A stretch of DNA of 36,025 nt from Clostridiales bacterium UBA1206 (GTDB taxonomy: Bacteria > Bacillota > Clostridia > Oscillospirales > CAG-382): assembly GCA_002310055.1 (NCBI GenBank), contig DBXS01000019.1, positions 12,644 through 48,668 of the forward strand, written 5' to 3'. Within the stretch, counting starts at the first letter, position 1, and the number at the start of each line of letters is the position of its first letter. This document shows, in pieces, positions 8,655-15,853 of this stretch. The notes beneath the pieces were generated by a model. The model worked only from the letters and a program-made list of their open reading frames with translations. It did not search any database and had not been told where the DNA came from. A program made the translations under genes and the position numbers.

Positions 8655-9542
8655 TCAGCTGCGCCTTTCGGCCATTCCCAGCGCGAGCGCGCGCAGGGCG
8701 GCGGCGTATTCGTTTTCGCCGAACTTTCCGGCGGCGTTTGCGGCGTTTTGCGACGAAGCGAGGCACGCGCGTTTTGCGCCATCCGGCCCCAGCACCGAAG
8801 GATAAGTAGGTTTTTCGGACGCGGCGTCCTTGCCCACGGTCTTGCCGAGCACGCTTGAGTCGCCTTCGATATCAAGTATATCGTCGCGTATCTGGAACGC
8901 GAGCCCCAGTTCGCGGGCGTATTCTTCGGCGTCGGCGAGCTGCGATTCGTCCGCTCCGGCGGCGATACATCCGAGCCCGCACGCGGCGTTGATAAGGCAC
9001 GAGGTCTTTTGAATATCGAGCTTTTTGAGCAGTTCTATATCGTTTCGCCCGCCGTCGGTCCGGATATCGGTCATCTGACCGCCGCACATACCGTCGGGAC
9101 CGGACATCCGCGCGAGCAGGTTCACGGCGGCGGCGTTCTGCGCCGGAGTGCAGAAGCTGTTTGCGGAAGCGACCTCGAACGCCTTTATGAAGAGTCCGTC
9201 GGCGGCCACTATCGCCTGAGCTTCGCCGTACGCTTTGTGGCACGATGGTCTGCCGCGCCGCATATCGTCGTTGTCGAGCGCGGGAAGGTCGTCGTGCACG
9301 AGCGAAGCGGCGTGGATCATTTCCACCGCGCAGGCGTAATCGGTCACTTTTTCGAATTCCCTTCCTCCGCAGGCGCCGAAAAACGCGTACGCCAGAAAAG
9401 CTCTGACGCGTTTGCCCCCGCCGAGCGCAGAATAGCGCATTATTTCGTATATTTTAGAATCCCTTTCGTCACGCGCGGAAAGCAGTGCCGAAAGCGCCGT
9501 TTCTACCTGTGCGCGTACCGATTCAACCGTTAGAGACGCCAA
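8655..9542 (-). CDS. ispA: Polyprenyl (farnesyl) diphosphate synthase
   Basis: Condenses IPP with allylic diphosphates, most likely to farnesyl (or geranyl) diphosphate. The 295-residue all-helical protein has GGKRVR, the first aspartate-rich motif DDLPALDND, the GGQMTD segment and the second aspartate-rich motif FQIRDDILD. The start is a TTG at 9542: AAGGAGG lies exactly 6 bases upstream (9555-9549), and no ATG in this frame fits. The gene therefore overlaps the end of xseB by 20 bases. The xseB-ispA-dxs order is standard for Firmicutes. Chain length cannot be settled from sequence alone, hence moderate certainty on FPP versus GPP. Confidence 0.94.
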   Translation of the reverse strand: MASLTVESVRAQVETALSALLSARDERDSKIYEIMRYSALGGGKRVRAFLAYAFFGACGGREFEKVTDYACAVEMIHAASLVHDDLPALDNDDMRRGRPSCHKAYGEAQAIVAADGLFIKAFEVASANSFCTPAQNAAAVNLLARMSGPDGMCGGQMTDIRTDGGRNDIELLKKLDIQKTSCLINAACGLGCIAAGADESQLADAEEYARELGLAFQIRDDILDIEGDSSVLGKTVGKDAASEKPTYPSVLGPDGAKRACLASSQNAANAAGKFGENEYAAALRALALGMAERRS

Positions 9543-9738
9543 AGTCTTCCTCCTTGCCGCCGACGAGGATCTTTACCTTCTGTTCGGCTTCCGAAAGCAG
9601 TTTTTCGCAGGTCTTGACCAGCGCGGCTCCTTCTTCGAAAAGTTTGATCGAATCCTCGAGCGGGCACGAGCCGCTTTCGAGCTGTTTGACTATTTCTTCC
9701 AGCCGCTTGACGGCGGCTTCGTATTTTATCTCTGCCAT
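9523..9738 (-). CDS. xseB: Exodeoxyribonuclease VII small subunit
   Basis: A 71-residue helical-hairpin protein that binds the C-terminal region of XseA in several copies per large subunit to form exonuclease VII. The conserved pattern is visible: YEAAVKRLEEIVKQLESG, then PLEDSIKLFEEG and a final helix. It starts one base after the xseA stop, and its 3' end holds the ribosome-binding site and start of ispA, so the three are translationally coupled. Confidence 0.95.
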   Translation of the reverse strand: MAEIKYEAAVKRLEEIVKQLESGSCPLEDSIKLFEEGAALVKTCEKLLSEAEQKVKILVGGKEEDFGVSNG

Positions 9739-9739
9739 A

Positions 9740-10960
9740 TCAATTCTCCGTTCTGACGCCGCGGATGGCGCCCTTTGCCAGCCTGACGCTGAATTCCTCG
9801 CCGGTTTGTACTTCGGTTTCGGATTTGATTATTTTTCCGTTTTTATCGTACGCGACCGAATAGCCGCGCTTGAGCACGCCCAGCGGATCGTACGACGCGA
9901 GCAGCTGACTTAGCGATTTTGTCTCTTTGCGTTTGGATTCAAGCGCGCCGGCAAGCGCTTTTTCGAGCATATCGCCAAGGCGCGAAATCTCAAGCTGTTT
10001 ATCCTGATATATCGTTTCCGGCGAAGTGAACACGCGGCGTTCCGAAAGCATGCGGAGCAGTTTCTGCTCGCTTTCGAGCCGGCGGCTCAGCAAAGCCGAA
10101 AGCCGTGTTTTTACGTTGCCGAACTTGCGCATGAGCTCGCCCGTATCGGGCAGCGCGAGTTCCATAGCCGCCGAAGGCGTGGGAGCGCGCAGGTCGGCGA
10201 CGAAATCCGCTATGGTGAAATCGGTCTCGTGCCCGACGGCGGATATCACCGGCAGCTCGCTTGCGTAGATCGCACGAGCCAGGTTTTCGTCGTTGAACGC
10301 CCAGAGGTCTTCTATGCTGCCGCCCCCGCGCCCGACGATTATAAGCTCGACGCGGCGCGTGCGGTTGAAATACTCTATGCCCTTTATGATATTGGGAGCT
10401 GCGTCCGGCCCCTGCACCAGCGAAGGATAAAGCACGATCTCGCACCCCGGAAAACGTCTGCCGGAAATGTTGATCATATCGCGCACGGCGGCCCCGGTCG
10501 GCGCGGTGATGACGCCTATGGACCACGGCACCGGCGGAAGGCGCTTTTTGTGAGATTCGTCGAACAGGCCCTCTTCGGCGAGTTTTGCCTTGAGCTGCTC
10601 GAACGCTATGTAAAGCGAGCCGACGCCGTCGAGTTCCATTGAATTTGCGTACATCTGGTAAACGCCGTCGCGCACGAAGACCGATATCCTGCCGGTGATG
10701 ATTATCTTATCGCCGTTTTTGGGCGTGAACGAAAGTTTTTCGGCGTCGCCGCGGAACATGACCGCTTTGAGGAGCGCGCCCTCGTCTTTGACGGTGAGAT
10801 AGATATGCCCCGTGCGGTGCAGCGTGATATTGGAGATCTCGCCCTTTACCGAAATATCGCGCAGAGGGGCGACGTTATCCATAATATCTTTTATGAAATT
10901 GTTGAGTTGTGTGACCGTTACGGTCTTTCTTGCGGATACTGTGGGTTCCAAACCGTTCAT
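9740..10960 (-). CDS. xseA: Exodeoxyribonuclease VII large subunit
   Basis: Catalytic subunit of the metal-independent nuclease that digests single-stranded DNA from both ends. Its 406 residues comprise an N-terminal OB-fold (about 14-110), the catalytic domain with SIGVITAPTGAA, GRGGGSIEDLWAFNDE and the HETDFTIADFVADLRAPTPSAA region (quoted loosely by its HE, D and RAPTP residues), and a C-terminal coiled coil that recruits XseB, ending with the KRGYSV segment. The ATG at 10960 overlaps the nusB stop as ATGA. Length is slightly under the E. coli protein and typical for Clostridia. Confidence 0.97.
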   Translation of the reverse strand: MNGLEPTVSARKTVTVTQLNNFIKDIMDNVAPLRDISVKGEISNITLHRTGHIYLTVKDEGALLKAVMFRGDAEKLSFTPKNGDKIIITGRISVFVRDGVYQMYANSMELDGVGSLYIAFEQLKAKLAEEGLFDESHKKRLPPVPWSIGVITAPTGAAVRDMINISGRRFPGCEIVLYPSLVQGPDAAPNIIKGIEYFNRTRRVELIIVGRGGGSIEDLWAFNDENLARAIYASELPVISAVGHETDFTIADFVADLRAPTPSAAMELALPDTGELMRKFGNVKTRLSALLSRRLESEQKLLRMLSERRVFTSPETIYQDKQLEISRLGDMLEKALAGALESKRKETKSLSQLLASYDPLGVLKRGYSVAYDKNGKIIKSETEVQTGEEFSVRLAKGAIRGVRTEN

Positions 10961-11352
10961 TCCTTATTTGCCGCTTCGCTCACTTTGCCGAGCACGCCGT
11001 TGACGAACGACACGCTGTCGTCGCAGTTGTATTCCCTGCAGATGTCGAGTGCCTCGTTGACTGCTATCCCGGCGGGCGTTTCGGTGTAAAGAAGCTCGTA
11101 AGACGCGAGCCTGAGGCACGAAAGCGGCACGCGCGCGATACGTCCCAGCGAGCGTTTTTCGGCGAAAGCGCTTATTTTTGAATCTATTTCCTGCAAATTG
11201 GCGATCGTTCCGGTAAAGAGCTGCCTGGCGAATCCGCTTATGGTCTCGCCGCGGTATTCTTTTGCGTTTGCCATGATCTCTTCCGGGTCGCCCCCGAAAG
11301 TGTATTCGAACAACAGGCGAAACGCCGCCCGTCTGCTTTCCTGTCTGGTCAT
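10957..11352 (-). CDS. nusB: Transcription antitermination factor NusB
   Basis: Forms a heterodimer with NusE (S10) on boxA RNA for rRNA antitermination and rRNA processing. The 131-residue all-helical protein begins with the typical SRRAAFRLLFEYTF and contains RVPLSCLRLASYELLY, IAVNEALDICREY and FVNGVLG, all family hallmarks. It follows thiI by 33 bases and overlaps xseA by 4. Normal length; nothing unusual. Confidence 0.96.
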   Translation of the reverse strand: MTRQESRRAAFRLLFEYTFGGDPEEIMANAKEYRGETISGFARQLFTGTIANLQEIDSKISAFAEKRSLGRIARVPLSCLRLASYELLYTETPAGIAVNEALDICREYNCDDSVSFVNGVLGKVSEAANKE

Positions 11353-11385
11353 AAGCCGTTAACCTCGTTATATATGTCGATTTGT

Positions 11386-12576
11386 TCAGCCGTTGAGTCT
11401 TTCGTCGCCGTGAACGCGGATGAACGAAAGCGTCTGCATCGCGCGTTCGGTTAGTCCCCGGATATCAAGCTTCGCTTCTTCAGCTTCGAGTTCTTCCACC
11501 GTGGGATCGAGCTTGGGGTGGCGGGGCGTGAACACGGTGCAGCAATCCTCATACGGCAAAGACGAAATATCGAAAGTCCCTATCCGCCGCGCGATCTGTA
11601 TTATTTCTTCCTTATCAAGCCCTATGCAGGGGCGGAACACCGGCATCTGCGCGAGCGCGTCGGTGCAGACGATGGCTTCCATAGTCTGGCTCGCGACCTG
11701 TCCCAGGCTTTCGCCGGTGATGAGCGCGGTGCATTCGGCGCGGCGCGCCGTCTCCTGCGCGAGCCGCATCATAAAGCGGCGCAGTATGAGCGTGAACATA
11801 CGCTCTTCGCATTTTTCGGCGATCTCGCTTTGTATCTCAGTCACCGAGACGGTGTAAAGCGTGACCGTGCCGGTATAAGAAGCTATCACTTTTGCAAGCG
11901 ACGCCACTTTTTCCTTTGCGGCTTCGCCGGTGTACGGGGGCGATTCGAAATACAAAGCCGAAATATACACGCCCCGCTTGGCGACCATATGGCCCGCCAC
12001 GGGCGAATCTATGCCGCCCGAAAGCAGAAGCAGCGCGCGCCCGTTGGTGCCGGTGGGCATACCGCCCGCGCCTTTGGCGCCTCTGCCGTGTATGAACGCC
12101 GCGCGGTCGCGGATCTCGACCGTGACGACCGCCTCGGGAGATTCGACGTCGACTTTTATGCCGCGGACCGCCGAAAGCACCTCGGCGCCGCACAGCTCGC
12201 ATATCTGCGGCGAGATATACGGAAAATCCTTGTCGCTCCGTTTGGCGACGCATTTGAAGGTCTTGGCGCCGGCGACGAGCTCGCGCGCTTTTTCGCGCAC
12301 GAGGGCGCGTATGGAATCCATATCCTTTTCGCATTCGTAGCCCACGCAGACCGAAACTATGCCGAATACCTTCTTCATACGCTCGGCGGCGAGCAGCATA
12401 TCGGCGTTTTCGTCGCCGTGGATGACTATGGTCGACTGCGCGCTGCGGATATCGTAGCTGCCGGGCAGCCGTTTGAGCGAAAGCCGCACCCGTTTGAGCA
12501 GCATCTGCTCGAATCTGCTGCGATTCAGTCCTTTAAGGACTATTTCGCCGTATTTCAAAACTATAACGTACTGCAT
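11386..12576 (-). CDS. thiI: tRNA 4-thiouridine synthase ThiI (no rhodanese domain)
   Basis: Adenylates U8 of tRNA and installs sulfur to make 4-thiouridine; in some bacteria it also serves thiazole synthesis. Its 396 residues give an N-terminal ferredoxin-like domain, a THUMP RNA-binding domain (about 60-165) and a PP-loop pyrophosphatase domain with LLLLSGGIDSPVAG. The conserved cysteine region near the C-terminus (EDCCTVFTPRHP) is present. The C-terminal rhodanese domain of E. coli ThiI is absent, as in Bacillus, where a dedicated cysteine desulfurase (NifZ) delivers sulfur directly. The cysteine desulfurase immediately upstream fits that role, with 1 base between stop and start. Confidence 0.96.
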   Translation of the reverse strand: MQYVIVLKYGEIVLKGLNRSRFEQMLLKRVRLSLKRLPGSYDIRSAQSTIVIHGDENADMLLAAERMKKVFGIVSVCVGYECEKDMDSIRALVREKARELVAGAKTFKCVAKRSDKDFPYISPQICELCGAEVLSAVRGIKVDVESPEAVVTVEIRDRAAFIHGRGAKGAGGMPTGTNGRALLLLSGGIDSPVAGHMVAKRGVYISALYFESPPYTGEAAKEKVASLAKVIASYTGTVTLYTVSVTEIQSEIAEKCEERMFTLILRRFMMRLAQETARRAECTALITGESLGQVASQTMEAIVCTDALAQMPVFRPCIGLDKEEIIQIARRIGTFDISSLPYEDCCTVFTPRHPKLDPTVEELEAEEAKLDIRGLTERAMQTLSFIRVHGDERLNG

Positions 12577-12577
12577 C

Positions 12578-13723
12578 CTATTTCCCTTTGATCCTGAACG
12601 CCAGCGCGCCTTTGAGCGCCGCGACGAGCAGATCGCATTCTTCTTTTGTGTTGTATGGCGATATCCCTATGCGCAGCGCGGAACGTTCGTATTCGGCGCC
12701 GTAGCCCATCGACGCGAGCGCGGCGTTCGTCTTGGCTTTGGAAGAACACGCCGACGACGAAGACACGCACACTCCGACGGAATTGAGATAATTGAGCGCC
12801 ACTTCGCTTTTTACGTTGACGAGCGCCATGTTGAAGAGCGAATCGATATGCCGCGGCGGTTCGGTTATTACGACGTTTTCGCCGAGCTGTTCGCGCAGCG
12901 AATCTATGACGTATTCCCTGAGTTTTGCGACTTTTGCGCGTTCGGCTGCGCCGTAGTGCGCGACCGCCTCCGCCATAGCGCAGATACCGGCAACGTTTTC
13001 GGTGCCGGGGCGCACGCCGTTTTCCTGCTCGCCGCCGGTCATAAGCGCCGGTATCGCGATCCCTTTGCGCACGAACAGCGCGCCCGTTCCTTTTACGCCG
13101 CCTATCTTGTGCGCCGATACCGAAGCCGAGTCGCAGAAACGCACGGCGTCGGAAGCGGATTCCTCGGGCAGTTTGAGGAACGACTGCACGCAGTCGGAAT
13201 GGAGCAGCGCCCCCGTGCCGGTTGAATCCATAACACCGCGCACTTCTTTGAGATCGGTGACCGCGCCGTTCTGGTTGTTCGCCTGCATAAGCGTTACCAA
13301 GCAAACTTTTTTGCTTTTGAGCACGCTTTCGAGTTCGTTAAGATCGGGAACTCCGCCGGGGGAAGCGATAAACACGGTCTCGTACCCTTCGCGCTCCAGT
13401 GCGAGCGCTGTCGAAACGACCGAGGGATGCTCGGCGCGGGTGGTGACGACGACGTTCCCGGCGCGGCGGTTTTTGTGCGCGAGCCCGCGCACCGCCGTAT
13501 TGTTCGATTCCGTTCCGCCGGATGTGAATACGAGCTCGCCGCTTTGGCACCGAAAGCCGGCGGCTACTTTTGCGCGCGCGTCTTCTATGAGCCTGCGGGT
13601 ATGGAGCCCCGCCGAATGGAGCGACGACGGATTGGCGTATATCTTCGCCGTTTCGGCAAATACCCCGAGCGCCTGAGCGCAGGGGATCGCAGAAGCGGAA
13701 TTGTCAAAATAAATAGTATTCAT
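12578..13723 (-). CDS. Cysteine desulfurase (IscS/NifS-like, probable ThiI partner)
   Basis: PLP enzyme that takes sulfur from cysteine as an enzyme-bound persulfide. In the 381-residue protein the PLP lysine is K206 in SVSAHKIGG, the PLP-stacking histidine is H99 in RAEHPSV, and the persulfide cysteine is C326 in SSSSACSSKAK, on a loop of the long IscS/NifS type. It heads the long - strand operon and abuts thiI with a single-base gap, which suggests it is the dedicated sulfur donor for tRNA thiolation, comparable to NifZ of Bacillus subtilis. It may also serve other acceptors. The ATG at 13723 has a GGAACGAG-type site upstream and follows a recognisable promoter. Confidence 0.95.
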   Translation of the reverse strand: MNTIYFDNSASAIPCAQALGVFAETAKIYANPSSLHSAGLHTRRLIEDARAKVAAGFRCQSGELVFTSGGTESNNTAVRGLAHKNRRAGNVVVTTRAEHPSVVSTALALEREGYETVFIASPGGVPDLNELESVLKSKKVCLVTLMQANNQNGAVTDLKEVRGVMDSTGTGALLHSDCVQSFLKLPEESASDAVRFCDSASVSAHKIGGVKGTGALFVRKGIAIPALMTGGEQENGVRPGTENVAGICAMAEAVAHYGAAERAKVAKLREYVIDSLREQLGENVVITEPPRHIDSLFNMALVNVKSEVALNYLNSVGVCVSSSSACSSKAKTNAALASMGYGAEYERSALRIGISPYNTKEECDLLVAALKGALAFRIKGK

Positions 13724-13757
13724 AAATAATTACTCGTTCCTGTTTGCATACACCATC

Positions 13758-13786
13758 AATATACCACATTTAATTTGAAAATGCAA
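13758..13786 (-). promoter_or_regulatory. Promoter of the cysteine desulfurase-to-recN operon
   Basis: On the - strand TTGCAT (13786-13781), a 17-bp spacer and TATATT (13763-13758) lie in an AT-rich gap 35 bases before the first gene. This is the only good promoter seen ahead of the eleven-gene operon. It is divergent from the promoter of the lipoprotein gene. Confidence 0.65.
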
Positions 13787-13852
13787 TAGTTTTGTATATT
13801 TTTTTATAAAAATGCATAAAGAATCTGCACGAAAAAGAGGCTGCGATTGTAT

Positions 13853-13881
13853 TTGACAAAGCGGGTTTGTTGTGATATAAT
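13853..13881 (+). promoter_or_regulatory. Consensus promoter of the BMP lipoprotein gene
   Basis: TTGACA (13853-13858), a 17-bp spacer and TATAAT (13876-13881), with TGA directly before the -10 giving an extended -10 element. It matches the sigma-A consensus at all twelve positions, so strong expression is expected unless repressed. The start codon lies 33 bases downstream, with AGGAGA as ribosome-binding site. Confidence 0.88.
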
Positions 13882-13913
13882 CAAAAAAGATAATTCCATT
13901 AGGAGAAAAAGCA

Positions 13914-15002
13914 ATGAAAAAAGCGCTTATATGTTTGCTTTTGCTCGCGGTCTGCTTTTCGGCGTGCTCTTGCTCGCTGTTCAGATCCGCCACATATACC
14001 GTCGCCGTGATAACCGGACCCGCGGGCGTGACCGACCGTTCCGCCGCGCAGGGCGTATACCGCGGCGTAAACGCATACTGTCAGGCGCACGGAGTTTCGT
14101 TCAAAGAATACGTCGCTGCGGATAATTCCGAAGAAAGCCTTTACGAACAGGTCAAGGCCGCCGCCAAAAACGGCGCCAAGCTTATGATCTTTGCGGGCGA
14201 GAACCTGGGAGAATGCGCGAACGAGGCGGCGCATTCGTACCGCAGCACCGACATACTAACCGTCAACTGCGAGACTGAAAACAAGACTTCGCACACCTAC
14301 GCCATAAAATTCGCCATTGAACAGGCGGCGTTTATGGCGGGCTACGCCGCCGCCGGCGAAGGCTACACCAAGATAGGTTTCCTCGCCGGAAAACGCACGG
14401 AAAGCAGCGAGACGTATCTCAACGCGTTCGTGCGCGGCGTGGAATTCTACGCGTTCGAGCATCCCGGCGATCCGCGTAATATACGCATCTGGTTCAGCGA
14501 CCAGGATTCGCCGAGCAAGGAGCTCGAAGACGCGGCGATAACCTGGTTCAACGGCGGGATCGAGGTCATCTGCGTGTGCGGCGACGGAATCTACCGTTCG
14601 CTCAACTACGCCGCCAATATCAGCAAAAAGCCGCTTATCGGCTGCGGGCTCACCCAGGCGGGGTTCAGCGAACGCTATATCACCACCGCGGCGAGCGAGT
14701 ATCAGCTTGCCGTGGAAAACACGCTTGCCGATTATTTTGAAAACGGCGGCTGGGACGAAAGCAAGGCGGGCAAGGCCGTGACGCTCGACGTCAAGACCGA
14801 TATGGTCGGGCTGCCGAACGACATCGGCTCGTACAGGTTCAAAGAGTTTTCCAAGGATTCGTACGAGACTTTATACGCCCGTATCAAATACGGCACGCTG
14901 GGATTCGACATAGGCACCGATTTCCCCGCCAACACGGTATCGAACATCATAGTCCAGGCCGACGGTTTCGCCGCGCAATCCGAACCGCATCCGCAATCAT
15001 AA
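13914..15002 (+). CDS. BMP/PnrA-family substrate-binding lipoprotein
   Basis: A 362-residue protein with a lipoprotein-type signal peptide: basic MKK, a hydrophobic stretch and FSAC/CSC, with acylation likely at C18 or C20. The mature part is a periplasmic-binding-protein fold of the basic membrane protein class, with the repeated ITGPAGVTDRSAAQGVYRG and KIGFLAGKRTESSETYLNAFVRG segments typical of the ligand-binding lobes. Characterised relatives such as PnrA of Treponema bind purine nucleosides and feed an ABC transporter. No ATPase or permease gene lies nearby, and terminator and promoter make it monocistronic, so it must share transporter parts encoded elsewhere or act as a sensor. Ligand unknown. 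Confidence 0.88.
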   Translation: MKKALICLLLLAVCFSACSCSLFRSATYTVAVITGPAGVTDRSAAQGVYRGVNAYCQAHGVSFKEYVAADNSEESLYEQVKAAAKNGAKLMIFAGENLGECANEAAHSYRSTDILTVNCETENKTSHTYAIKFAIEQAAFMAGYAAAGEGYTKIGFLAGKRTESSETYLNAFVRGVEFYAFEHPGDPRNIRIWFSDQDSPSKELEDAAITWFNGGIEVICVCGDGIYRSLNYAANISKKPLIGCGLTQAGFSERYITTAASEYQLAVENTLADYFENGGWDESKAGKAVTLDVKTDMVGLPNDIGSYRFKEFSKDSYETLYARIKYGTLGFDIGTDFPANTVSNIIVQADGFAAQSEPHPQS

Positions 15003-15018
15003 AGGCGAAAATACCAAA

Positions 15019-15058
15019 CCCCCGAAAAGCGCAGGACGCTTTTCGGGGGCGTTTTTTT
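15019..15058 (+). terminator. Strong intrinsic terminator after the BMP gene
   Basis: A perfect 13-bp stem (15019-15031 with 15037-15049; arms CCCCCGAAAAGCG and its complement) has a 5-base loop and is followed by CG and seven Ts. It also lies at the 3' end of the converging - strand gene and may stop that transcript too, though the U-tract on that side is poor. Confidence 0.93.
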
Positions 15059-15071
15059 CGTTATTTTGCAT

Positions 15072-15713
15072 TCAGTCGGGCTGTTTGATCTTGGAAGGCG
15101 AGACCGTCTGTTTGAAGCGGAAGCCCAGGACCGTTTCTTCGCCGTTTTCGAGCGAGATGCGGCAGAGCTTGTCGTTTTCGCTGTATTCGATCTTAAGCCC
15201 GGTCAGGTATTCTTCCGCGAGTATGACGGGAAAATAGAACTTGCCCGAAATGTTCAGCACCGGCTGCGAAAGCCTTATCCTCGTGCCGTTGATCATCACT
15301 ACCGACGAACCGGAATAGCATTCCATATAGTCGCCGCTCCCGGGGATTATGACCGTGAGTTTTTCTTTATCGCCGGCGAACGAAAAGCCGCAGAGCTTGT
15401 CGAGGTCGTCGGCGGAGATATACAGTCCGTAACCGAAATTCGATTCCTTCGCCGAAGCGGAGGTGACGACCGTTTCGCGGTTGGACGAGTTGTATTTCAC
15501 CGTCCGCACGCCGAAAAGCACCTTTGAACGCACCGAATTGAAAGAAATGAGCACTCCGGCTGTGATAACGAGACTAACTGCGATATAAAAGGTCAAGAAT
15601 AGCGAAAGGATCACGAGCGTGACCGTGCGGCGCTTGCGCTTTGCCGCCGCGATCTTTTCGGCGCGGGCTTTCGACACGGCGGCCTTTTTGGTTTGAGTTT
15701 TCTCCTGCGGCAC
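15072..15713 (-). CDS. Membrane-anchored protein with a Cu-amine-oxidase-N-like domain
   Basis: A 213-residue protein of unknown function. It has a Lys/Arg/Ala-rich cytoplasmic N-terminus (about 1-30), one transmembrane segment (about 31-58) and an extracytoplasmic domain. Its latter half (MINGTRIRLSQP, then ISGKFYFPVILAEEYL, then KIEYSENDKLCRISLE) resembles the copper amine oxidase N-terminal-like domain common in Firmicutes surface proteins; no enzyme activity is implied. The start is the GTG at 15713: AAAGGAGGT lies 8 bases upstream, and the open frame further upstream (to 15773) runs through the -10 element. It is divergent from the Clp-like gene and converges on the lipoprotein terminator. 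The domain call is from pattern resemblance, moderately sure. Confidence 0.75.
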   Translation of the reverse strand: MPQEKTQTKKAAVSKARAEKIAAAKRKRRTVTLVILSLFLTFYIAVSLVITAGVLISFNSVRSKVLFGVRTVKYNSSNRETVVTSASAKESNFGYGLYISADDLDKLCGFSFAGDKEKLTVIIPGSGDYMECYSGSSVVMINGTRIRLSQPVLNISGKFYFPVILAEEYLTGLKIEYSENDKLCRISLENGEETVLGFRFKQTVSPSKIKQPD

Positions 15714-15744
15714 GGGGCTCACCTCCTTTGCTTTGGCAATTAAC

Positions 15745-15773
15745 ATTATAGCAAATCGATTCGAATAAAGCAA
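15745..15773 (-). promoter_or_regulatory. Promoter of the membrane-anchored protein gene
   Basis: On the - strand TTGCTT (15773-15768), a 17-bp spacer and a perfect TATAAT (15750-15745) preceded by TGC. The predicted start of transcription is about 25 bases before the GTG start codon, leaving room for the AAAGGAGGT site. The -35 is weak (TTG only). Confidence 0.65.
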
Positions 15774-15853
15774 TGCCTTTTTAACCGATTATGACATTTT
15801 TTCATAATATATGAAAGATGAGACCTGAACGGTCCCATACCGGGAGTGCGTAT

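Noticed and set aside
11518..12591. A 357-codon + strand frame opposite thiI
   Set aside because: Antisense shadow; ThiI motifs on the - strand are complete.
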